A DNA stretch of 64,000 nt, taken from assembly GCF_013004595.1 (NCBI RefSeq), contig NZ_JABEMC010000005.1:62001-126000 (forward strand). Direction: 5' to 3'. A model generated the notes under the pieces. That model had not been told where the DNA came from and searched no databases. It saw only the letters and a list, made by a program, of their open reading frames with translations. The DNA comes from Brevibacterium luteolum (GTDB lineage: Bacteria > Actinomycetota > Actinomycetes > Actinomycetales > Brevibacteriaceae). The position numbers and the translations under genes are program-made. Shown one piece after another: positions 24,097 to 32,961 of the stretch. Position 1 is the stretch's first letter. Each line of letters opens with the position of its first letter.

Positions 24097-25113
24097 TCAG
24101 CGGGAGACCCGCACGACCATCGTCGGGCACTTGGCGTAGGGCAGCACCGATTGCGAGGTCGAGCCCAACAGCAAGCCGGCGAATCCGCCGCGGCCGCGGG
24201 AGCCGATGACGAGGACATCAGCGGTGTCGGAGGCGCGCACAAGCACCTCGGCCGGCTGCCCGTCGAACAGCGTCCAGCGCACTGTGAGGTCCGGGTGCTT
24301 CTCCTTGAGCGCGTCCCGGGCGTCGATGAGGGCCCCGGAGCTCTCGTCGATGAAGCGGCGCATGTCGCCGGTGCTCGGAAGCCATTCCGGGCCGACGACA
24401 GCCGTGATCGTCACGCCGACGACGTGCAGCGGTGTGCCGCGTTGGGCTGCCAGGGAGGCGGCTTCCCACAGGGCCGGTGAGTCCTTGCCGAGGGAGTCGA
24501 CGCCGACGACGACGGAGCTGGAGAAGTCCATCCCGGGCACCGTTTCCATCTCCGAGTCGGTGTCGATGACGCCGTGCTCGTAGTGGCGAATCGGCCGTGA
24601 GGCGGTCTGCTTGGGCACGCGTTCCCCGTCCGGGGTCCAGCCCACGGGGATGACGACGGTCGGGCAGGCGGAGTGGGCTGGCAGCGCCGAGGAGACGGTG
24701 CCGAGCAGCCGGCCTGCGAACCCGCCGCGTCCGCGGGAGCCGACGACAGCCAGCGAGGCGGCCTTCGACTCCTCAACGAGGACACCGGCGGCATCCCCGA
24801 TCTCGATGACGGCCTCGACGGGGATGTCGGCGGCCTTGACCTCGGCGGCGGCTTCCTTGAGAGTCGCCGTCACTGAGGCACGGATTGCGGTGTCGTCGAT
24901 CGGGACATAGGAGACGTCGATCGTGGCAGCGGTGACACTTGGGATCGTGTAAGCGCCGACGAGGCGGATCGAGCGGCCCAGTGCCTTCGCTTCGCCGATC
25001 GCCCAGCGCAACGCGTTGCGGCTGGCCTTCGAGCCGTCGATGCCGACGAGAATCGCTTCCGGGTCGGCGACATCGGGGGCGGGCGTGTTCTGGGTGTTCG
25101 CGTCTTCGGTCAC
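24097..25113 (-). CDS. tandem universal stress protein (two UspA domains)
   Basis: The 338-residue protein holds two UspA domains. Domain 1 (about 20-157) has ILVGIDGSKASRNAL and the ATP loop GSRGRGGFAGRLLGTVSSAL. Domain 2 (about 200-336) has VVVGVDSLGKDSPAL and GSRGRGGFAGLLLGSTSQSV. Both carry the G-2x-G-9x-G(S/T) nucleotide-binding pattern, so both probably bind ATP. Tandem Usps are common in actinobacteria and respond to hypoxia, nutrient and redox stress. The GTG start has AAGGAG 6 nt upstream. It is divergent from the GlsB/YeaQ gene across a 410-bp gap. Confidence 0.92.
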   Translation of the reverse strand: MTEDANTQNTPAPDVADPEAILVGIDGSKASRNALRWAIGEAKALGRSIRLVGAYTIPSVTAATIDVSYVPIDDTAIRASVTATLKEAAAEVKAADIPVEAVIEIGDAAGVLVEESKAASLAVVGSRGRGGFAGRLLGTVSSALPAHSACPTVVIPVGWTPDGERVPKQTASRPIRHYEHGVIDTDSEMETVPGMDFSSSVVVGVDSLGKDSPALWEAASLAAQRGTPLHVVGVTITAVVGPEWLPSTGDMRRFIDESSGALIDARDALKEKHPDLTVRWTLFDGQPAEVLVRASDTADVLVIGSRGRGGFAGLLLGSTSQSVLPYAKCPTMVVRVSR

Positions 25114-25523
25114 GGTAACTCCTTAGAGAGGATTGTGATCTCCACAATACCGCCTCAGCCGGGCCGACGGCCGCCCCAGCACACTGTCCGATCCGCCCAT
25201 TCTCGCGATATGGTCACGCAGGATCCGACACACCAGGCATACGGCGACATTCTCAACTTCACGCACATGCCGTGCTACGCCGCTGCGCCTGCCGGAATGC
25301 GCGGACAATAGGCATATTGATACCGATACACCGGTCGCAACCCTGTTTGGGTGCGCACGTGCGCTCAACCGCTCAGCGATGCATCTGATAACAACCATAG
25401 GGGTTCCGCGTCTATCAGCCCCCATAATCAAGGGAACTTGATACGATCGACGAGTGAGTGCAGAATCCAGCGTCGGCCGGTCCCCGGCCGAGTCGCAGAT
25501 TCCGCGAATCGAAAGGAGCAACA
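25114..25523. other. 410-bp divergent intergenic region
   Basis: No gene is convincing here; a 138-codon minus-strand frame has no coding character. The usp side holds ATTGTG-ATCTC-CACAAT at 25132-25148, a perfect 6-bp inverted repeat right upstream of its ribosome-binding site, overlapping a TATTGT -10 candidate. The other side holds a TACGAT at 25442-25447 ahead of GlsB/YeaQ. The middle (25300-25440) is distinctly richer in A+T than its surroundings, as expected of a promoter region. Confidence 0.5.
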
Positions 25524-25790
25524 ATGGGCTTCCTAGCATTTCTTCTTCTCGGTCTCATCGCAGGTGCCATCGCCAAGGCGATCCTCCCGGGTCGTCAGGG
25601 TGGCGGCTGGCTCGGCGCGCTCGTCTGCGGTGTCATCGGCGCCCTGCTCGGCGGCTGGCTCGGCAGCGTTCTGTTCGGTAAGGGTGTCGACGCGTTCTTC
25701 GACATCGGATCCTGGCTGCTGGCCATCGGCGGCTCACTGATCGTGCTCATCGTCTGGGGATTCATCTCCGGACGCACCCGTCGCGACTGA
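25524..25790 (+). CDS. GlsB/YeaQ/YmgE-family small membrane protein
   Basis: The 88-residue protein has three membrane segments and the family features GLIAGAIAKAILPGRQGGGW near the N-terminus and GALLGGWLG in the second helix. The GlsB/YeaQ/YmgE (transglycosylase-associated) family is small and often stress-induced, but its biochemical role is unknown. The ATG at 25524 follows GAAAGGAG. A longer in-frame upstream region lacks a good start. The gene stands alone, and its setting next to a Usp gene across a shared promoter region suggests stress control. Confidence 0.85.
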   Translation: MGFLAFLLLGLIAGAIAKAILPGRQGGGWLGALVCGVIGALLGGWLGSVLFGKGVDAFFDIGSWLLAIGGSLIVLIVWGFISGRTRRD

Positions 25791-25818
25791 TCTCAGCGCT
25801 TTAGTCTGAGACGCAGCG

Positions 25819-25854
25819 GACAGGCGGTCTGACCTTCGGGGCAGGCCGCCTGTC
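25819..25854 (+). terminator. hairpin terminator after GlsB/YeaQ
   Basis: GACAGGCGG pairs with CCGCCTGTC (9 bp) around an 18-nt loop, 28 nt after the stop. Confidence 0.6.
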
Positions 25855-25931
25855 GGCATTCATGGGCGGCTTCCTGCTTTCGCGTGAGGCCCGCACCAGG
25901 CCGCTGGCCGCCGCAGGCACACCGAATGTGC

Positions 25932-26037
25932 GTTGAGTACCACATCGAGAGGCCTGAATGTTGCAGTCAACGACGTCGAAACGGCCAGAACATCGACGTT
26001 GAGTGCCACATCGAGTTCACTCGATGTGGCACTCGAC
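25932..26037. repeat. three copies of GTTGAGTRCCACATCGAG, two forming a perfect palindrome
   Basis: Copy 1 is at 25932-25949 (+), copy 2 at 25998-26015 (+), and copy 3 at 26020-26037 (-, one mismatch). Copies 2 and 3 form a 16-bp perfect stem (26001-26016 with 26019-26034) with a 2-nt tip. They lie between two convergent genes, so they may terminate transcription both ways. The conserved 18-mer suggests more than a simple terminator. Confidence 0.75.
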
Positions 26038-26060
26038 GCTGACAACACCTATCAGCGTCC

Positions 26061-26564
26061 TCAGGCAGCAGTGGCGTAGGACAGGAACGGCCGCCACTGT
26101 TCGGCGGGATTATCGAGCTCACGCAGCCAGAACCGGCCGGTGCGCGGCGGGCCGGGGGTGAACGGCAGGGACCAGCCCATCTCCTCTGGGGTCCGGTCGC
26201 CCTTCTCGTTGTTGCATGACCGGCAGCAGGCAACGAGATTCTGCCAAGTGTTGCCGCCGCCTCGGGAGCGGGGCAGCACATGATCGACCGTATTGGCGTG
26301 ACCGCGGCAGTACGCGCACGTGGCGTCGTCGCGGCGGAGCACTCCCCTGCGCGAAAGCGTCACCGAGGCGCCGCTCGGCGGACGCACGTAGCGTGTCAGC
26401 AGGATGACCGAGGGCTGTTCGAGCGACAGTGTCTCACTGCGCACCTGCACGCAGGAGTCTGCGGCAAGCACGGTCGCCTTTCCGGCCAGGACGAGGATGA
26501 TGGCGCGTCTGAACGACACGATGGACATCGGCTCGTAACCGGCATTGAGCACCAGGGTCTTCAC
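26061..26564 (-). CDS. HNH endonuclease family protein
   Basis: The 167-residue protein begins VKTLVLNAGYEPMSIVSFRRA, as in a common actinobacterial HNH family, and carries the nuclease fold at 83-125. C83 and C86 (CAYC), then the D94-H95 pair in NTVDHVLPRSRGG, N-x-x-NLVACCRSCN with C114 and C117, and NEKGDRTPEEM complete it. Many bacteria keep one such chromosomal HNH gene; its cellular role is unknown and it is not clearly defensive. The GTG start overlaps the stop of a 67-codon frame (GTGA), so translation may be coupled. AGAGGAG precedes the start. Confidence 0.88.
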   Translation of the reverse strand: MKTLVLNAGYEPMSIVSFRRAIILVLAGKATVLAADSCVQVRSETLSLEQPSVILLTRYVRPPSGASVTLSRRGVLRRDDATCAYCRGHANTVDHVLPRSRGGGNTWQNLVACCRSCNNEKGDRTPEEMGWSLPFTPGPPRTGRFWLRELDNPAEQWRPFLSYATAA

Positions 26565-26764
26565 AGGTTCGCTCCTCTGCTGAGAACACACAAGGCGCTG
26601 CACATTCGTGCAACGCCTTGGAACTGGGAGATCTGCCGTGCAGGCACGGCGGGTATCGAGTCGACTATGGACTCGGCTATGGAATCGACGATGTCGAAGA
26701 CAGCCACGGCGTCGGTGCGCTCGGGAAGCAGGCTCGGCGCCGGCGCGGTCTGCGCAGTCGTCAT
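26561..26764 (-). CDS. small hypothetical protein coupled to the HNH gene
   Basis: A 67-residue frame starts at an ATG spaced 9 nt from AAGGGAG and ends in the GTGA that starts the HNH gene. The sequence is polar, with a run VFDIVDSIAESIVDSIPAV that could form an amphipathic helix, and two cysteines near the end (MCSALCVL). I recognise no family. The ribosome-binding site and the start-stop overlap argue that it is real, perhaps as a leader that couples translation. A minus-strand -10 candidate TAGTCT lies at 26847-26852. Confidence 0.5.
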   Translation of the reverse strand: MTTAQTAPAPSLLPERTDAVAVFDIVDSIAESIVDSIPAVPARQISQFQGVARMCSALCVLSRGANL

Positions 26765-26981
26765 AGCCCGTCTCCCTTCTGTGCTCGCCTGCCGTGCCCG
26801 GCGGCAGGCCGCCGGGGTAGTCGCGTGGTCCATATCACTGCGCACCAGACTAGCGCAGCGCAGACGTTTTCGCCTCCCACGCGCACACAGTGGGCGCAGA
26901 GTTGCCGAATAGACGGCAACTGTTCACCGGGATTCACCAGCGGTTCGCCGCCCGCGCAAAGATCCGAGCGCGCCGGCAACG

Positions 26982-27061
26982 GGGGGCGGGAGCCTGGGGC
27001 CGGCGGGCCGAGAAGCGATCCGGGGGCGGGAGCCTGAGGCCGGCGGGCCGAGAGGCGATCC
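26982..27061. repeat. 40-bp tandem repeat, two copies
   Basis: Unit 1 (26982-27021) and unit 2 (27022-27061) differ at two positions only. Each begins GGGGGCGGGAGCCTG and ends GCGATCC. The array is flanked on both sides by GATCCGRGCGCGCC-like sequence (26961-26974 and 27057-27070), so a larger partial unit may once have been present. Copy number could vary between strains. Confidence 0.85.
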
Positions 27062-27086
27062 GGGCGCGCCGCTTCGGCATGCACAG

Positions 27087-27140
27087 ACACCGCACGCCCG
27101 CGGACTGCCAGGACCATGGCAGTCCGCGGGCGTGCGGTGT
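27087..27140 (-). terminator. 24-bp perfect hairpin after the NlpC/P60 gene
   Basis: Positions 27087-27110 pair perfectly with 27117-27140 around a 6-nt loop (GGACCA). It lies 44 nt after the NlpC/P60 stop on the minus strand. The stem is unusually long and no T tract follows. Confidence 0.7.
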
Positions 27141-27184
27141 GAGAGCCGACTCGTCAGCGCAAGGCGCTGGACTCGGCTCAAGGA

Positions 27185-28042
27185 TCAGAGAACGCGGACG
27201 AAGACGGCACCCTTCTTCATCATCCAATCGGCGGAGTGGTAACCGGTGGTCTTGCCGCTGCTCGGAGCGTCGTACATCATGCCGTTGCCGGCGTAGATGC
27301 CGACGTGGCCGGGAGCCCAGATGAGGTCGCCGGGCTTGGCTTCGGACTTCGACACGACCGTGCCTGCACCCTTTTGCGCACTCGAGGTGCGAGGCAGGTT
27401 GACGCCGACCTTGCCGTAGATGAACGAGGTGAATCCCGAGCAGTCGAATCCGGCAGTGGTCGTGCCGCCCCACTTGTAGGGGATGCCGCTGTACTGCTTG
27501 GCCAGGCCGATGACCTGCTCGGCCTTCGAGCCGTTGGGCATCTTGACGTCGTCAGAGCTCTTCGAGGAGCGATCAGAATCACGCGATGCGGCACCCGAAT
27601 CACGCGATGCGGAACCCGAGTCAGGCGACGCGGAACCCGAGTCACGCGGTTCGGAGCTCGAGTCGCGGGTCTGCGTCGGCGTGCTGGTCTGGGTGGGCTC
27701 TGGGCTCGGAGCAGCCTTAGCTGATCCGGTCTCGACACTGGCGGTCGAGGTCTTCAGAGCGTCGCTGCTGTCCTCGGCATCGGGAGCGGTGACGCTGGCC
27801 TGGTTGACGAATTCTGGGGTCTGATCGACCTCGGAGTCCTGTGCGACGACCTTGCCATCGGCTTCAGCTGCCGAGTTGGCGGTCGGGAGTGCGACTGCCG
27901 CCATGAGGCCGCCAGCGGCGGCGACGACGGCCGCGCGCCGTCCGACTGCGCCGGAGTTGGCGGCGAGGGCGTCGGTGAGTTCAGTGAGTGGAGTCTTGGC
28001 CGGACCATTTGCCCGACGGCGACCACGCGTCTTTACTGCCAC
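27185..28042 (-). CDS. secreted NlpC/P60 peptidoglycan hydrolase
   Basis: The 285-residue protein has a basic N-terminus and a hydrophobic stretch AAVVAAAGGLMAAVALPTA (about 38-56) that can act as a signal peptide. A Ser/Thr/Pro/Asp-rich linker follows, then a C-terminal NlpC/P60 domain (about 170-285). Catalytic Cys is in GFDCSGFTSF (about 201) and His in APGHVGIYAG (about 243). Such enzymes cut peptidoglycan stem peptides during growth and division. The linker contains repeats of the type RDSGSAS/RDSGAAS. The GTG start has GGAGGAG. It is preceded by a c-di-AMP riboswitch, the usual control of wall hydrolases in actinobacteria. Confidence 0.92.
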   Translation of the reverse strand: MAVKTRGRRRANGPAKTPLTELTDALAANSGAVGRRAAVVAAAGGLMAAVALPTANSAAEADGKVVAQDSEVDQTPEFVNQASVTAPDAEDSSDALKTSTASVETGSAKAAPSPEPTQTSTPTQTRDSSSEPRDSGSASPDSGSASRDSGAASRDSDRSSKSSDDVKMPNGSKAEQVIGLAKQYSGIPYKWGGTTTAGFDCSGFTSFIYGKVGVNLPRTSSAQKGAGTVVSKSEAKPGDLIWAPGHVGIYAGNGMMYDAPSSGKTTGYHSADWMMKKGAVFVRVL

Positions 28043-28057
28043 GAAAGTTCTCCTCCA

Positions 28058-28190
28058 TTACCTACGGGGTGAGCTGTCGGGCTCGAGCTGGAGTTGCCCG
28101 GTTCCGGCTTGGAACTTAGCCCCGAGCTTCGCGGCCTGTCGGCCGGTGAAGCGAAGGTGGTTCCCCCGCTGCCGCAACGGTCCTTTTGGG
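28058..28190 (-). promoter_or_regulatory. c-di-AMP riboswitch (ydaO/yuaA type)
   Basis: Read on the minus strand, the leader contains the conserved ydaO blocks in order: GCGGGGGAACC (about 28169-28159), a variable arm, GCTCGGGGCTAAG, and CCCGACAGCTCACC followed by CCGTAGG (28081-28061). These sit just before GGAGGAG and the NlpC/P60 start. ydaO riboswitches bind c-di-AMP and shut off wall-hydrolase and resuscitation genes when the signal is high. The exact 5' boundary is estimated. Confidence 0.85.
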
Positions 28191-28235
28191 TTTGTCTTCT
28201 GCGCTGAGTGCGGCACTCGGATTCTCATTGCAGAA

Positions 28236-28254
28236 GCGGGTTGTCTCAACCCGC
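28236..28254 (-). other. hairpin at the 5' end of the riboswitch leader
   Basis: GCGGGTTG pairs with CAACCCGC around a 3-nt loop, starting a few bases after the predicted transcription start. It may stabilise the leader RNA. Confidence 0.5.
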
Positions 28255-28261
28255 GATAGCT

Positions 28262-28290
28262 ACAGTAACCGACATCGCGGCCGAATGTCA
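28262..28290 (-). promoter_or_regulatory. promoter of the NlpC/P60 gene
   Basis: Minus strand: -35 TGACAT (28290-28285), 17-bp spacer, -10 TACTGT (28267-28262). This gives a leader of about 210 nt containing the riboswitch. Confidence 0.7.
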
Positions 28291-28378
28291 CATTATTGTC
28301 ACAAGGATGTGAACAGCGCCGTGACCTTGCAGATATCTGCCCTGGTCAGAGGCCATAAAAATTCTTCAAGAAAATGTT

Positions 28379-28408
28379 ACGGAAGCGCCGCAATCGCGGC
28401 GCTTCCGT
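28379..28408 (-). terminator. intrinsic terminator after dtxR
   Basis: ACGGAAGCGCCGC pairs with GCGGCGCTTCCGT (13 bp) around a 4-nt loop. On the minus strand it is followed by the T-rich stretch AACATTTTCTTG. Confidence 0.85.
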
Positions 28409-28446
28409 GATCTCATCCCTTGCGGCGCTCGTTCGGTAGGCGTCTG

Positions 28447-29133
28447 TCACTCCTGGGTGACGAAGATGTGCGCGGCGGTCTCGATCGGCAGGTCGAGGAC
28501 ATCCTCGACACCGGGAGCGCGCAGCGTGAGGTAGTCGCCGGTCGGCTCGCAGGCGACGGTGACCCCGGGCAGGATGCCGGTCTGCTTGAGCTGGCCGAGC
28601 AGCATGTGATCGGTCTGCAGCGGCTCGGCAATCCATGCGATCGTCACCGTGCATTGCCGGTCACCGGGACAGACCTCAGACAGGGCGACGATGTCGGCGC
28701 TGGGTTTGGGCGCCTCGCCGAGGGATTCGCGACTGGGCACCGGGTTGCCGTAGGGGCTGGTGGTGTGGTTCTCCAGCAGGCCGACGAGCTTCTCCTCGAC
28801 CTGGTCGCTCATGACGTGCTCCCAGCGGCAGGCCTCGTCGTGGACGAGCTCCCAGTCCAGGCCGATGACATCGGCAAGGAGCCGCTCGGCCAGCCGGTGC
28901 TTACGCATGACCGAGGTGGCCAGGTCGCGGCCTTCGGGAGTGAGGATGAGGTGACGGTCGGAGCCGACGACGAGCAGGCCATCGCGCTCCATCCGGGCTA
29001 CGGTCTGCGACACGGTGGGACCGGAGTGGTCGAGGCGCTCGGCGATGCGAGCGCGCAGCGGCACCACGCCCTGTTCCTCAAGTTCGACGATGGCCTTGAG
29101 GTACATCTCGGTGGTATCGATGAGATCATTCAC
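28447..29133 (-). CDS. dtxR: DtxR/IdeR-family iron-dependent repressor
   Basis: The 228-residue protein has all three DtxR parts: an N-terminal winged helix (ARIAERLDHSGPTVSQTVARM), a dimerisation/metal region, and a C-terminal SH3-like domain (about 150-228). With the GTG at 29133 as residue 1, the metal ligands fall on M10, H79, E83, H98, C102, E105 and H106. This is exactly the numbering of classical DtxR and strongly supports this start over the longer open frame. It binds Fe(II) and represses iron uptake and storage genes. A TAGACT -10 box lies 32 nt upstream. Confidence 0.93.
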   Translation of the reverse strand: MNDLIDTTEMYLKAIVELEEQGVVPLRARIAERLDHSGPTVSQTVARMERDGLLVVGSDRHLILTPEGRDLATSVMRKHRLAERLLADVIGLDWELVHDEACRWEHVMSDQVEEKLVGLLENHTTSPYGNPVPSRESLGEAPKPSADIVALSEVCPGDRQCTVTIAWIAEPLQTDHMLLGQLKQTGILPGVTVACEPTGDYLTLRAPGVEDVLDLPIETAAHIFVTQE

Positions 29134-29165
29134 GAGCTTGGTCCATTTCCTTTCCGGCTGCCACC

Positions 29166-29171
29166 AGTCTA
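29166..29171 (-). promoter_or_regulatory. -10 box of dtxR
   Basis: TAGACT on the minus strand lies 32 nt before the dtxR GTG, giving a leader of about 25 nt with GAAAGG. Confidence 0.5.
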
Positions 29172-29202
29172 TCCCGAGGCAGGAGACCCCGGCGATTTTT
29201 AT

Positions 29203-29217
29203 CTGGAACTGTTCCAG
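29203..29217. promoter_or_regulatory. palindrome upstream of dtxR
   Basis: CTGGAACTGTTCCAG is a perfect palindrome about its central base. It lies about 30 nt upstream of the dtxR -10 box, near the -35 area. It does not resemble the DtxR/IdeR iron box, so another regulator would be implied. Confidence 0.35.
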
Positions 29218-29308
29218 TTTACGCCGTGTGGGGTGAAAAATCATCCCGAGCGCATCGGTTGCGGCCCCTGCTCCAGCGCGCACGCTGGTGGGCGTGTGCT
29301 GGAGCGTC

Positions 29309-29344
29309 AGCAGGCGCCTCGGGACCGGGCCCGAGGCGCCTGCT
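29309..29344 (-). terminator. terminator after the aldehyde dehydrogenase gene
   Basis: AGCAGGCGCCTCGGG pairs with CCCGAGGCGCCTGCT (15 bp) around a 6-nt loop, 23 nt after the stop of the dehydrogenase on the minus strand. Confidence 0.8.
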
Positions 29345-29367
29345 GGGTCACAGCCGTCAGGTCGCGT

Positions 29368-30834
29368 TCAGGGGTTGACGTAGATGGTCTTGTGCAGGGT
29401 GAAGAACTCCCGTGCCGCCCGGCCCTGTTCGCGCGGGCCGTAGCTGGAGCCCTTCCGTCCGCCGAAGGACGTGTGGTAGTCGACGCCGGCGGTCGGGGCG
29501 TTGACCATCACCATGCCGGCCTGGGAGTGGCGCTTGAAGTGCTCGGCGTGTGTGAGGGAGCCGGTGTAGATGCCCGACGACAGGCCGAAGGTCGTGCGGT
29601 TGGCCACCGCGAGGGCCTCGTCGTAGTCAGCGACCTTGATGACGCTGGCGACGGGTCCGAAGACCTCCTCCTTGTTGATCGTCATCTCCTCGGTCGTCTC
29701 GGTCACCAGCGCCGGGGCGAGGAAGTAGCCTTCGGTGTCGGCTTCGACCCGCTCGCCGCCGTGGACGGTGCCGCCTTCATCAGCGGCCAGGCGGATGTAC
29801 TCCTCGTCCTGCTTGAGCTGGTCTGCCGACACGACCGGGCCGATGACCGTCGACTCTGCACGCGCGTCACCGACGGTCAGTCCGGTCATCCGCTCCTTGA
29901 GCTTGGCGACGAACTCATCGTGGACATCGGCGGTGACGATGAGGCGGCTGGAGGCGGTGCAGCGCTGGCCGGTGGAGAAGAAGGCACCGTTGATCGCGGC
30001 ATCGGCAGCGGCGTCGAGGTCGGCGTCGCCGAGCACGATGAGCGGGTTCTTCCCGCCCATCTCGCACTGCACCTTCGACCCGGCGGCCGAGGCGTTGGCG
30101 ATGACGCCGGCACCCACGCCGACCGATCCGGTGAACGTGACCGCATCGACGTCGCGGCTGGTGGAGATGGTGTCACCGACCACGCGGCCGGGACCCATGA
30201 CGAGGTTGAGCACGCCGTCGGGCAGGCCGGCTTCGCGCAGGATGCACACGAGCGCATGCGCGCTGGCCGGGACGATCTCGGCGGGCTTGAACACGATCGT
30301 GTTGCCGTAGGCGAGTGCTGGGGCGATCTTCCAGGCCGGGATGGCGATCGGGAAGTTCCACGGGGTGATGATGCCGACCACACCGACCGGCTCGTGGATC
30401 ATCTCCACCCGCAGACCCGGGCGGACGGAGTCGACGACCTCGCCGGTGTTGCGCAGCGTCTCACCGGCGAAGAACTTGAACAGCTGGGAGGCGCGCAGCA
30501 CCTCGGCGGTGGCCTCCTTGAGCTGCTTGCCCTCTTCACGGGCGAGCAGCTCGCCGAGCTGGTCGGCGCGCTCCTTGATGAGCGTGCCTGTGGTGTCGAG
30601 GATGTCGAAGCGCTGCTGGATGGGGCTGTGCGCCCAGGTCTCGGCGGATTCCCTGGCTGCGGCGATGGCGCGTTCGACGGTGGCGGCGTCGGCGCGGGCG
30701 AACTGGCCGAGGACATCTGAGGTGTCCGAGGGGTTGATGTTGCGGCTGCGGTCCTCCGATGGGACCCACTGACCGGCGATGAGGTTGTCGAACAGCTCGT
30801 CGGGCCCGTAGGCGGCCGGCTGGTTCTGTGTCAT
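29368..30834 (-). CDS. NAD(P)-dependent aldehyde dehydrogenase (semialdehyde type)
   Basis: The 488-residue protein is a full ALDH. It has the cofactor site GIITPWNFPIAIPAWKIAPAL, FTGSVGVGAG, the general base Glu in CEMGGKNPL, and the catalytic Cys in STGQRCTASSR. KEEVFGPVASVIKV and the NAPTAGVDYHTSFGGRKGSS end resemble 2,5-dioxovalerate/ketoglutarate-semialdehyde dehydrogenases and, less closely, succinate-semialdehyde dehydrogenase. No sugar-acid or GABA genes are adjacent, so the substrate stays open. It is a single-gene unit with its own terminator. A CCGAGGCGGTGGC motif lies in the gap upstream. Confidence 0.88.
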   Translation of the reverse strand: MTQNQPAAYGPDELFDNLIAGQWVPSEDRSRNINPSDTSDVLGQFARADAATVERAIAAARESAETWAHSPIQQRFDILDTTGTLIKERADQLGELLAREEGKQLKEATAEVLRASQLFKFFAGETLRNTGEVVDSVRPGLRVEMIHEPVGVVGIITPWNFPIAIPAWKIAPALAYGNTIVFKPAEIVPASAHALVCILREAGLPDGVLNLVMGPGRVVGDTISTSRDVDAVTFTGSVGVGAGVIANASAAGSKVQCEMGGKNPLIVLGDADLDAAADAAINGAFFSTGQRCTASSRLIVTADVHDEFVAKLKERMTGLTVGDARAESTVIGPVVSADQLKQDEEYIRLAADEGGTVHGGERVEADTEGYFLAPALVTETTEEMTINKEEVFGPVASVIKVADYDEALAVANRTTFGLSSGIYTGSLTHAEHFKRHSQAGMVMVNAPTAGVDYHTSFGGRKGSSYGPREQGRAAREFFTLHKTIYVNP

Positions 30835-30908
30835 GGCAGCATCCTCTCTGATTCGCTCACGTGGCCGCGGACGCTGCGGCCGTCGCGCTCATCCTATCCC
30901 CCGCGTGA

Positions 30909-32876
<1,968 letters not shown>

Positions 32877-32913
32877 GCGCCTGAGCCAGCAGACCTACTC
32901 CAGCAGATCTGAG

Positions 32914-32947
32914 AACGGCCGGTCACCCCGCGGGGTGGCCGGCCGTT
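32914..32947. terminator. bidirectional terminator between serC and DUF456
   Basis: AACGGCCGG-T-CACCCCG is followed by its near-perfect complement, a 17-bp stem with one G-T wobble and almost no loop. Confidence 0.75.
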
Positions 32948-32961
32948 TCGGCTGTCCCAGC

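Larger units (their letters stand above)
26765..27184. other. 420-bp intergenic region with tandem repeat and long hairpin
   Basis: No gene is seen. From left to right it holds the upstream region of the small coupled frame, a 40-bp tandem repeat (26982-27061) and a 24-bp hairpin after the NlpC/P60 gene. The remainder is GC-rich without obvious signals. Confidence 0.6.
28043..28446. other. 404-bp region with riboswitch, promoter and terminator
   Basis: This stretch between NlpC/P60 and dtxR has no gene. It holds the c-di-AMP riboswitch of NlpC/P60, its promoter, and the dtxR terminator. The part at 28300-28380 is distinctly A+T-rich compared with the rest of the window. Confidence 0.7.

Noticed and set aside
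25123..25539. 138-codon minus-strand frame in the usp/GlsB gap
   Set aside because: No ribosome-binding site, no family, and it spans the A+T-rich promoter region.
28420..30720. 766-codon open frame on the plus strand
   Set aside because: It is the shadow of dtxR and the aldehyde dehydrogenase on the other strand, which have complete families; the plus-strand translation has no recognisable domain.
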